Of a stretch of DNA of 64,000 nt, positions 44,195-54,866 are shown piece after piece (position 1 is the first letter of the stretch; every line of letters starts with the position of its first letter). This DNA is from Rhizophagus clarus (taxonomy: Eukaryota; Glomeromycota; Glomeromycetes; Glomerales; Glomeraceae): contig BLAL01000259.1 of NCBI GenBank assembly GCA_015698045.1, positions 372,001 to 436,000 of the forward strand. Reading direction: 5' to 3'. The notes under the pieces were generated by a model that saw nothing but the letters and a program-made list of their open reading frames with translations, was not told the origin of the DNA and did not search any database. Both the position numbers and the translations under genes were made by a program.

Positions 44195-44975
44195 ATAAGA
44201 GAACTTCTGGACTCATTTCAGATTGGTAAATAAAAAAAAAATATATATATATATATATTGATATATATATTATTTTTTTTATATATTTTAAGTAGAAGGT
44301 GTATAAGCATTATACTAAGTTTCTACTTATTTTAACTCCTTAGCTCCATTACAGACCAGTAAACTTAAAAAAGTAAAAAAAAATTTTTTTTTAAGTAGAA
44401 GGAATATAGGCATTGTACTAACCTTCTATTTATTTTTTTCTATGGATCCAAACTCCTTTAGACACCAATTCAAACTGATAAGCTTAAAAAAAATATATAT
44501 TTTTTAAGTAGAGGCGTATATGCATTATACTAACCTTCTATTTTATTTTATTTTTGTAGCTTCTGAACTCCTTTGGATGCCAATTTGGACTGGTAAACCT
44601 AAAAAAAATATTTTCATTTTTTTTTTAAGTAGAAGGTATATACTAACCTATTTTATTTTTTTTGTAGCTTTCCAGATTCCTTGGGTGCCATTTTGAATTA
44701 GTGAGTTAAATAAAGAAATGTTATTTTTTTAAATAAAAGGCATACTAACCTTTTATATTTTTTTATCTAGATTCCAGACTCCTTTGAATGCCATTTTTGA
44801 TTAGTAAGCTTAAAAAAAACTTTTTTAAAATAGAAGGCATATAGGCATATACTAATGGCCTTTTACTTTTTTTTAGCTTTCAAATCCTTTTGTGATTGCA
44901 ATTTCAAACTGATAAGCTTCTTCTAATTGTTTATTCATTAATTTCTAATACTACTAATCTTCCTTTCTTTCTAGA
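44195..44975 (+). repeat. Second minisatellite of microexon-like cassettes (33 nt) with splice signals
   Basis: About six units of 105-120 bp. Exon-like blocks of 33 nt lie at 44560-44592, 44668-44700 and 44771-44803, each after T-rich..TAG and before GTAAAC, GTGAGT or GTAAGC. Blocks at about 44440-44475 and 44877-44910 have decayed 5' splice sites (GATAAGC). Spacers carry a TACTAAC branch-point match (TATACTAACCTTCTATTT). The first two blocks are open in one frame (LLNSFGCQFGL, LSRFLGCHFEL); the third has one TGA. The exon sequence is unrelated to the 39-nt cassette at 23.75-25.1 kb. Confidence 0.8.
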
Positions 44976-45135
44976 ATTCAGATGTCAATTTAATTATTTA
45001 GGCTATCAGAATTGTAAAACTCTCTGGACATCTCAGAATCAACACTCAGAATGGTTTATAGATGGTAGTTAAAGAGAAAAGAAGGATTATTTCTTTAGAT
45101 CAAAGTGTTTTTTTTTTATTGTAAAACCTTCAGGG

Positions 45136-46157
45136 TAGAGTTTGGAACCAGATGCACTATCCGGTTTCAAAACTGGTTTCACCCTTTTTTTTACAATTTG
45201 GTTTAATCTGAATTTATATTACAAAAACCAGTTTTCATTTAAAACAAGTGCAACTGGATGCTCAAACTGGTTTAATATTAATGAAAATTTATTACTTAAT
45301 ATATTTGATCAGTTTTATACAAATTTAAAACTAAGTTAGTAAATTTTCAAATTTACAATATATATATTTAATTAATGGAAGAAAATAATAAACATATCAA
45401 ATTATTTTTTTAGTAAAATACCATATATAAATAAATACAAGAAAGAATTTTAAAAAAAAGAATTTTTTAATTATTTTTACAATAACCAAATAAATGTATT
45501 GAGTGCTGGTTATTCACTCAACTTTATTATTTAATAAGTACAAATCTAAGTTATATAGCTACTAGACTAAATTTGATAGAGGAAAATATTTAAGAATATC
45601 TCCATTTATCTTTAAAAATAACCTTTTATGCACCAATTCTGAAGGTAATCAAATCCGCCTAGCAGATATGTGATTGCCAGCATCTGAACACACATTTACT
45701 ACTAAATACTGATGCTGCAAGATGGATAAATACTTTCTTGCAATTTGAGCTAAAATTAATAAAGTAATCTCATTAACTGACCACCTCTTTAATAAGTCAT
45801 CTTTCAATCTGATTTGTTTTTATTGCAAATAAAGTAGATCTTACACATTTCTTACCTTATTACTTTTAAATAATTAGCGGTTGCAACTTAATCCAGATCT
45901 GGTTTGCATGTAAATCATTGTATAATTAATTACATAAATTAATAATTAAATATAATCAGAAAACCAGGAACATGACTTCACATGTGGCTAATTATTTTAT
46001 TATTTATTCAATTATAATAAATTTATAATTAAATAAATATAATCTGGGCATATAAATCAGTTTCAACCAGTTTTGTAAAAACTGATTTGAAAAGGGTCAA
46101 ACTGGTTGCATCCATTTTAAATTCAGTTTTCAAAAATGCAACCAGTTCCAAACTCTA
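45136..46157. mobile_element. 1022-bp hAT-type non-autonomous element
   Basis: The ends TAGAGTTTGGAAC and GTTCCAAACTCTA are perfectly inverted over 13 bp. Related 'aactggttgca/tgcaaccagtt' words lie further in. The flanking 8-bp duplication is CTTCAGGG (45128-45135) and CTTTAGGG (46158-46165), with one mismatch. The interior is AT-rich without a transposase. The short frame at 45142-45339 is not a gene. Confidence 0.85.
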
Positions 46158-46165
46158 CTTTAGGG

Positions 46166-47420
46166 TACTTGGAATTAACGAAATGGCCTATCAGAGGTAC
46201 TTAAGAGAAAATAAAAATTTTTCAAATTGAAACGTTAGTAAGCATTACTAACAATGTTCCATTTTTTTTATAATAAGATTCATAAAAATCAGAACTGATG
46301 AGACATCTTGATGAAGAAAAATTTAAGCATTATTAATATTCTATTAATTAAGCAAATTAGCTAAATATCATATTAAAATATTTAGATTAGTGAATAATAA
46401 TGTAATATAATTTTGTAATAATTCATTAATTTGGCATTTGTAATTAATTGAAATAAAATTAGCAATATAAATTAGTAGTAATAAAATTAACAATTAGGAG
46501 CAATTAGAAGCCACCCATTGCTTTGCAATAGGCATTTAAATTAATATAATATATTAAAAGGAAGTGGGACCAAGATTAACAATTTCATACAGTTCGACTT
46601 GGTTTCAAGCTAAATAAAACTGGATTATTAGCAACATTAATATTAGATTTCTTTAATCAAGGCCAATACTTTGCAACCAACTATTAATTAAACTAATCAA
46701 TAATTGATATTAATTGGTCTGATTAAATTGAACTATATTTTTTATCAATTATGAAAATGTAATACAAATAATTTAATTTTTTTTGTAATTTTAATATTGG
46801 ATTGTAATAAAATTATAAATTGATACAAAATATAGTAAAGCAAATTAAAATCAAAATAAAATATAGTAAAAAATATGCTAGCTCTAATCATTATATAAAC
46901 TTATGCAATATGTATTAAATAAATATGACTATTTATTAGCTACTTTCATTTTTATATACATAATTCAAATACTTTAACTTCATTTTTTAATTTCTAATTC
47001 TTAATAAAACTATATAAGATTATAATTAATGTTTTTTTTGACTGCTTTTTTTAATATAATTTAAGTTTTACTTTATTTTTTTTTATTTCCTATTTCTTTT
47101 TGAAATAATATCAAATCATATATTTATATCATCTCCTTTTTTATAGCTATTTCTTTATATATAATTCAAATGCTTTAACTTTATAATAATATGTAATAGA
47201 AACTGAAAAAATAAATAAAGATCAATTATTGCATTAATATTTCCCTTTTCAGCTACATTATATATAATTTAAAGTTTCAATTTCATTTTTTTCTACTCCT
47301 ATTTCATATTGATAACAATATTCAAGATCATCTATTGTATTAAATATAATCTTTATTAACTACTTCTTTATATAACTCAGATGCTTTAATCTTATTTATT
47401 CAGATTTTATTTCATATAAT
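46166..47420. other. AT-rich 3' flank of kinase gene 3
   Basis: No intact gene. From about 46900 to 47400, decayed Sel1-like reverse-strand words recur ('ttatataactcagatgcttt', 'cctatttcatattgataaca'). The Sel1 array of kinase 3 once extended further, or a diverged copy lies behind its stop codon. Confidence 0.6.
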
Positions 47421-50400
47421 TTAGGTTATTTTTGCATTAATATAACCTTTATTAGCTGCCTCCTTATATAACTCAAATGCTTTAACTTCATTTTTTTCAG
47501 TTCCTATTCCATATTGATAACAATATCTAAGATTATTTATTGCATTAATTTGGCCTTTTTTAGCTGCCTTATTATATAATTCAAGTGCTTTAACTTCATT
47601 TTTATCAGTTCCTATTCCATAGCAATAGCAATATCCAAGATTATTTATTGCATTAATATGATCTTTATTAGCTGCTTCTTTATATAATTCAAATGCTATA
47701 GTTTCATTTTTTTTAGTTCCTATTCCATATTGATAGCAATATCCAAGATTATTTACTGCATTAATTTGATCTTTATTAGCTGCTTCTTTATATAATTCAA
47801 ATGCTTTAACTTCATTTTTTTCAGTTCCTATTCCATATTGATAGCAATATCCAAGATTATTCATTATACTGATATAACCTTTGTTAACTGTTTTTTTATA
47901 TAATTCAAATGTTTTAGCTTCGTTTTTGTCAGTTCCTATTCCTTTTTGGTAACAATAGCCAAGGTTAATTATTGCATTAATTTGACCTTTTTCAGATGCT
48001 TTATTAAATAATTCAAATGCTTTAACTTCATTTTTATCAGTTCCTATTCCATAGCAATAGCAATATCCAAGATTATTTATTGCATTAATATGATCTTTAT
48101 TAGCTGCTTCTTTATATAATTCAAATGCTATAGTTTCATTTTTTTTAGTTCCTATTCCATATTGATAGCAATATCCAAAATTATTTACTGCATTAATTTG
48201 ATCTTTATTAGCTGCTTCTTTATATAATTCAAATGCTTTAGTTTCACTTTTTTCAGTTCCTATTCCATATTGATAACAACATCCAAGATTATTTACTGCA
48301 TTAATTTGATTTTTATTAGCTGCTTTTTTATATAATTCAAATGCTTTAACTTCATTTTTTTCAGTTCCTATTCCATATTGATAGCAATATCCAAGATTAT
48401 TCATTATACTGATATGACCTTTGTTAACTGTTTTTTTATATAATTCAAATGTTTTAGCTTCATTTTTGTCAGTTCCTATTCCTTTTTGGTAACAATAGCC
48501 AAGGTTAATTATTGCATTAATTTGACCTTTTTCAGATGCTTTATTAAATAATTCAAATGCTTTAACTTCATTTTTATCAGTTCCTATTCCATAGCAATAG
48601 CAATATCCAAGATTATTTATTGCATTAATATGATCTTTATTAGCTGCTTCTTTATATAATTCAAATGCTATAGTTTCATTTTTTTTAGTTCCTATTCCAT
48701 ATTGATAACAATATCCAAGATTATTTACTGCATTAATATGATCTTTATTAGCTGCTTCTTTATATAATTCAAATGCTTTAACTTTACTTTTTTCAATTTC
48801 TATTCCATGTTGATAATAATATGCAAGACTATATATTGCATTGATATCTCCTTCTTCAGCTGCTGCTTTATATAATTCAAATGATTTATTTATACTTTTT
48901 TCAGTTCCTATTCCATAATTATAAAAAATTGCCAAAAGAAACATATTTTGTTTATTTTTATTATCTAATAGATATTTAAATATTCTACTTTCATTTTCAT
49001 TTTTAAATGCTATATGTTGTTTTATTAACTCAATAGAGTTAATTTCACCAATTCCTCTTTGAATGGAATTTTTATATAAAAGTAATATTTCATTAATAAT
49101 AATTTCATCATCATCTAATTTAATAGTGGTTAATATATTTTCACTAGTTTGCATTTCAACATCCTCAATAGAATTAATTTTATAAATTTCTCTTTCATTA
49201 ATAGTAATTTTATTATATAAATCTATTTTGGGTAATTGCTGTTCATCAATTTGCATTTTATCATAATCATTATCAGAATTTAATGAGTCATTGTGATTAA
49301 TGATATCATCATTAGTTATATTTGTTTCACTTGTATTATTTAAATTCAAATAAATGGATTTCAGATCAAATAATATTTTCTGCATATCTGGCCTATCATT
49401 TGGATTGTCTTTCCAACATTCTAAACAAAAAAAAAAGAAACAAGTTAATTATCTTGTATTCATAAATAATTTATAATAAATAAATAATAATGGCAATAAA
49501 ATAAAGAATTTACTTGTGTAAATTTTAATGTAATCATCAGGTGTATCAGGGATAGGAGTTTCCCTTTTTCCATTTGGAATTTCTAGCATTAATGCTATCC
49601 TTTGATAATTATCACTGTAGGACTCAAATGGAGTTCGTCCAGATGATAATTCCCATAATAGAACTCCAACACTGTATATATCTGATTTTTTATTTGGCTT
49701 GTAATGATAATTATTATTTATTTTGTAATGTTGTGGATCAACGTAAGCTATCCTTCCAATGATATCGATTCGAGTTGATACTTCAGCCAACCTACGTGAA
49801 AGCCCAAAGTCGGCTAATTTTATTATATTCTGATGAACTAATATATTGTTTGAATGCTATTATACAAATAGATTAATATATTTACTAATTAGATTGGAAA
49901 CGAAGTTAATAATTTACTTACTAAGTCACAATGGATAATATCATGTTGATGTATGCATGAGACTGCATCAGCAATTTGAATAGCAAACTGTAATTTTATA
50001 TTCCAATCCAATTTATTAAAATTTTCTTTTAAATACTCACTCAACGTACCACTATCCGCATACTCAAGAATGAGTAAATAATCAGAACCTATATCATCTT
50101 TATCTTAACAAAGTGAATATTAATTAATCAACATAAATGAGTGATATGGCCTCTTGAAATTATTTAATAAACTAGTAGTTACCTTTATTTTTAGTAATAC
50201 CAAAAAATCGAATAATATTAGTATGAAAATTAACTTTATGCATCAATTTTATCTAAATAAAATTATATTGTTTTAGTAGAAAATATAAATATTGTAATTA
50301 AATATATGTCGGCATAACTTTATTTACCTCGTTAACAATTTCTTTCACAACTGTTCGGTTATTTTCAAAAACCTTCAATGCAACGACAGAACTCAAACTC

Positions 50401-50570
50401 TTCTCCCAAATAGCCTTATAAACATCACCAAACGCTCCATTGCCTATAAATTGAATATTTTTAAATTCGTTATAATCGTAATAATTAATATAATTTTCAG
50501 TAACGCCATTTTCAATCCATTCAGTCAGTTTATCCGTGTCATCATATTTATTATTAGAATTGTCCGCCAT
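47421..50570 (-). CDS. Protein kinase with long Sel1 array (kinase 3)
   Basis: Five exons on the minus strand: 50570-50328, 50252-50183, 50103-49922, 49856-49514 and 49420-47421, 945 residues. Sizes of exons 1-4 are identical to kinase 1 (243, 70, 182, 343). The kinase domain has the Gly loop GNGAFGDV, VALKVF, HCDLHSNNILV (Cys for Arg in HRD, as in kinase 2), DFG and VDPQHY. The last exon carries about fourteen Sel1 repeats of 36 residues. A 540-bp block (five repeats) is present twice in nearly identical form, about 47.6-48.14 kb and 48.14-48.68 kb, with a further partial copy. The array is thus still growing by unequal crossing-over or slippage. The gene is intact and oriented opposite to the other two kinases. 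Confidence 0.92.
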
Positions 50571-50624
50571 TTTGTCTTAAAAATTTCGGACTTAATTAAA
50601 TAAATAATTCCGAACAAATTTATT

Positions 50625-50632
50625 TATTTATA
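50625..50632 (-). promoter_or_regulatory. TATA-like box of kinase gene 3
   Basis: TATAAATA on the minus strand, 55 bp before the ATG at 50570. Confidence 0.35.
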
Positions 50633-51010
50633 CATGAATTGAATGTTTCGCAAATGCCACATGATCTAAAAATAAAGTTGCGCCTCATGCAAGGGGTGAA
50701 TTTTCATGACTTTATGTTTATTTGGTACAGGTACGACGTTACAAGGTACAGGATGACCCTGTAACAACATCGGCGTCGTAACTGTACCAATTATAGCGAT
50801 CTCTTTGTAATCATCTAATGGATGATCATACTATTTTGAAAAATTAATTTTGGAAGTTAGAGATTATAAAATAGACAAAATTCGTGATAAGTTTCTTATT
50901 CTGTAATTTATTAAATATCAGATCGCGAAAATATTATTACTGTACATTAAATTGGTCAAAGTAAAAAGATAATTATAATGTGAAATAGTAAGATTCGAAA
51001 AAATATTGAA
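50633..51010. other. Upstream region of kinase gene 3
   Basis: No gene. A patch around 50730-50795 has inverted words 'gtacgacgttac' and 'gacgccgat..gtaacaacat', which may be regulatory or a small relic. Confidence 0.4.
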
Positions 51011-51012
51011 TA

Positions 51013-52251
51013 CAAGTCTGGTGCAAAAGTCTTTGGACAAATGTTTTTTTACCATAACTCCGTCATTACTGCGTCAAATCACGTGATCAAGCACTCATTC
51101 GAAAGCCAAAAAGCAGGAGATTTTATTAAAAAAAATTAATAAGGGATACGCTCGCCATTATTTTCAATAATCAGCCTACACCTCTCCTTCATTGACCCAA
51201 CTAAATTTCTTATAATGTCCTGAGGAATTTTTGTCCATTCCTCCTTCATAAAACTTTCTAATTCCCCAATATTTTTGGTTGTCGCATTTCTACATTCCTT
51301 TTAAGAACAGCCCACAAATTTTTGATGGAGAGCCAGTCCATAACAGTCGGGACATTTTCTTGCAGGAATTCCTTTGCTACACGACTCGTGTGTTTGGGAT
51401 CATTGTCCTGCTGGAGGAGCCAATTGTTGCGTAACATTCTTCTGATCTCAGAAAGATGATCCCTTATTATTTCAACACCAGTCATACCAATAAAGACTAG
51501 TTTTTCCCCAAACACAAAATCCACCCCATGCATTAACTCTTGTTCGGTCTTTTGGAATGCGATGAACTGATCTTTGACCTCGATATCAATATTGCACAGT
51601 GTTGCTAAACAGCCAGAAGGATGTTTCATCGGTAAAAACTGTGCGATTCCAGTCATCATTCAAGTGTCTTTGGGCCCATTCTATACGCTTTTCCTTATGC
51701 AACCTTGTTAGCATTGGTGTTGCAAGTGGACATTTTTTATCATAGCCAAGACTGGCTAAATGACGCAATACTGTACTATAGGACACATTTACACCCCTTA
51801 ACGATAATTTGGATGCAAGTTTTCTGGAAGAAGCTGCAGGATTTCTTCTAATATACTGCCCAACGGATATTGAATTTTCCGAAGTGATCTTCTTTGGACG
51901 ACCTGAACGTTTTTTATGAGCGGTACTCCCAGTTTTTTTTTAACTTAGCCAAGTTATAATATATTGTGGACCTTGGTATGTTTGTTCTACGTCGTATTTC
52001 TGCAGCTGTTCTAATACCAATATTCCATAAATGTAAAATGGATTGGGCCTGTGCTTTTGTATTACTCGCCATTTCTTTGTCTTTGTAAAAAATTTTTTTT
52101 TCAAGATGAGGCTTAGCAATTAAAAGGGTAAATGATAGTCCGAATGATCTATTTTTAGTGTATAAAGTTTGACTTCATTTGGGTTTAAATTGGCCGATTT
52201 GTGTGACTTTTAATTTTGCCGCTGATCGTCCAAAGACTTTTGCACCAGACT
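51013..52251 (-). mobile_element. Tc1-type transposon, 1239 bp
   Basis: The inverted ends share GTCTGGTGCAAAAGTCTTTG; the left end starts CAAGTC and the right end CAGTC. Both are flanked by TA (51011-51012 and 52252-52253). The length and the single minus-strand transposase gene are typical of Tc1/mariner elements. Confidence 0.92.
51258..52072 (-). pseudogene. Tc1-type transposase, inactive
   Basis: It starts at ATG 52072 (MASNTKAQAQSILHLWNIG). The helix-turn-helix region is broken by a one-base gain in the T9-10 run near 51938. Then come the GRPKK-like hinge, SYSTVLRHLASLGY, and the first catalytic Asp in VFTDETSFWLF. A second frameshift lies near 51600. The second Asp is in LLQQDNDPKHTS. 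In place of the conserved ..SPDLNPIENLW, the sequence reads DWLSIKNLW: about eight residues including the catalytic third acid are deleted. The element cannot make active transposase. Confidence 0.88.
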
Positions 52252-52253
52252 GT

Positions 52254-52632
52254 ATTTTAAAAAAAAATTTCGTGAAAGTTTTAAAAATTAAATATATTTT
52301 GACGTAACTCATGGATAACAAAAAAAAAGAAATTTTGAATTTACATGACCTTATCATTAAATCAAATGTTAAAGAAATATTGCAAAATAGATATTATTGA
52401 TATTACTGCTGAAGGCTATCATTGAGATACAATCACGTTAGAAAGCAATCCAGATATATCTTTTATAACGATATGTAAAATTATACATGTTTGATTGTCT
52501 TCTTTTTGTATTTTTAATATTACATAATATGATGAATCAGTTACGATTTATTGGGTATCAGGTGCAGCGGATCCGCACTTCAAACCAGTTGAAAATTGCC
52601 AAAAACTTTATTAATCAATAAATGTATTACGT
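52254..52632. other. Spacer between Tc1 element and LINE
   Basis: AT-rich, no gene recognised. Confidence 0.5.
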
Positions 52633-52648
52633 ATACATTTTACAGAAT
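52633..52648. repeat. LINE target site duplication (left)
   Basis: ATACATTTTACAGAAT, 16 bp, repeated exactly at 60613-60628. The first A could belong to the 3' tail. Confidence 0.9.
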
Positions 52649-52744
52649 GAAAAAAAAACACTCTCCCGTTACCTTCAAAAATTGTTGAAAATCCGCAGTA
52701 ATTCTCGAGAGACCTACTTTTTTTACGAGTTTTTTTAGTTTAAG

Positions 52745-54831
52745 ATGTCTAACAATAACAGAAACAACAACACCAGTGATCGTACTTTGCGAAGCAGCTC
52801 AAAAGGTGCGCAACCTGCTGCCACCTTTGATTTTACTTTCACCTCTAACGCTGCTGACCCTTCACCGTGGTCCAAAGACACAGCTACCAATAATGCTCTC
52901 CAGGCTGACCTTGCTGCTGATAGAGAACGCATCAAGCAAAGCAACTTGCAATCTGAAAGGGACGTTGCTAGTGACCTTTTTGCAGACACTCCCAACCACC
53001 CGCCTAAGACCTATTCTTCTAAGGGAAAATCTAGGTCCAAGAATTCTCGCTCGCACTTGTCACGTGCTCAAGCGCCTTCCCAACAAAATATAGTAAACAA
53101 CCTCGATGGAACTAATCGTACTCCTACTCCTGCAGCTCCTGCGGTTACTCCTGAAGCTACTGTTCAAAATGATCAACAACAGAATGACCAAACACCAGAT
53201 AAGGAAATTGTCAATTCTGCCATGGATGTTGATCCGCCTTCTGACAACAATGAAAATTCTGATCAACAGTCGATCACTATTGAAAAACCGTTAGACTATG
53301 TTGCCTTTGTGGCACTTGATAATATTATTGATTCTAAACCTTCAAAACTTAACACCATTAAGGAAGCTCTTGCTAAATACAATGTCAAGTACAACATCAA
53401 CTTGGGTATTACGCGTCTCCAAAAACAAGCAAAAGTCACTTTCAATGACAAGGATTCTTATGACAAATTTCTTAAAATGGAAATTATCCTGCAACTTAAA
53501 AAAGATAACTCGGATGACATTAAAAATGTCACCCTTAAAATCTTTCCACTTAAACCAGAAAAGCAAGTCACGACTCCTGATCAACAAAAAGAGAATACAA
53601 ACTATCGTACAATTCAGGTGATTGATATCCCTGCCTACCGAAAAGCTGCTGAAATCAGGGCCAGCTTTGAAATCTTAGGTGAAATCGAGAGGCTCTATAC
53701 TAAAGGCGCTGGTTTTTACCAGATCGCCTATATTACATACAAATCTCAAGAAGCTCTTACCTATTTTGAGACTAACTGGAGATATCATGTAGGAAAAGAC
53801 ACGGTTAGAATTCTTTCTCTGTCTCTCAACCAAGATGATCGCACTGTACGCAAGCAGTTTCCTCTCAAACTATCTGAACTAGCCTACAACACTAGTGGCT
53901 ACGATCTTGAACCTGTTTTACTCAAATGTAAAGCTAAATCCTGTTTTATTCCTGCTGCTATGATCAGAGGGAGATATTCTAAGTGTCGTTATGCTTATAT
54001 TCACTTTTCTTGTGACGAAGATTGACAGGCTGCTCTACAGCTTTCGATTAACTTCAAAAAGGGCAATATGGATTCCCGTCGATTATACTGGAGCCAAGAA
54101 TCAGATCGTATATGTAATATCTGTGGTAATCCCTCCCACATGGCTGCGACTTGTAATAATAAGAACATCAATAAACCCCCTGGCAAAAAGTTTGTTAGTG
54201 GCGCTAATAATTGGAAGAATTTAAAGAAATCGTACGCTAATGCTGCTAAATTTAAAGGTGCTAGTAAATCCGCAAGACCTTCTCGTCTGCTCAACAACAG
54301 AGACTTGATCGTAATACTCAGCACGACGAGGAAATGGATGAGGATGAATCTTGTTTTGACCAAGATCCTGCCATTCTCCAATTCAAAGAAACAATCCTTA
54401 ATAGTTTACGTCAACTAGAGACAAAGATCATGAATATCAGTTCAACTCTTGAAAGTACTGATAAACAAATCGCCACAATCGTTACTGTCCAGAAAGCCTT
54501 ACACATTGAAAAGGGCTCTAAACTGGAGGGTACCATGAAGAAAAAATTCCTCACGCAATCCTCTTCAACTTCTTCACCTGACCAAGCCAAGAAATGCATT
54601 AAAAGCGCAGATGACTCTGATCAAGAAGCTGAACTCATCCAAGATAATCAAGATCTTCACCAATCAGACGCTCAAATTCAAACTCTTTTAACTCAACAAA
54701 ATGAAATGAAATCGTCCTTTTAATCTATCTCTTCAACCATGACCAAAATGTTTGAAATGCTCACTGGTACCTCTGCTTCATCTTCTTTGGGGGAAGACGA
54801 TGAAGTTGCCGATGTTTTTGATCTTGCATAA
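52745..54831 (+). pseudogene. LINE ORF1 (nucleic-acid-binding protein)
   Basis: It begins at ATG 52745 with a Gln/Asn/Ser-rich disordered region. An RRM-like middle part follows (YRTIQVIDIPAYRKAAEIRA; YQIAYITYKSQEAL), then a CCHC knuckle (CNICGNPSHMAATC near 54115), a coiled-coil-like stretch and an acidic end (SLGEDDEVADVFDLA) before the TAA at 54829. The frame is interrupted by TGA at 54023, a frameshift near 54285 and TAA at 54721. It would bind element RNA and act as a chaperone. Confidence 0.85.
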
Positions 54832-54866
54832 TCATTTTTAATGATGGACAACAATATTCCCTCTAG

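Noticed and set aside
45142-45339. 65-codon frame at the start of the hAT element
   Set aside because: Overlaps the terminal repeat of a non-autonomous element; no similarity to a transposase.
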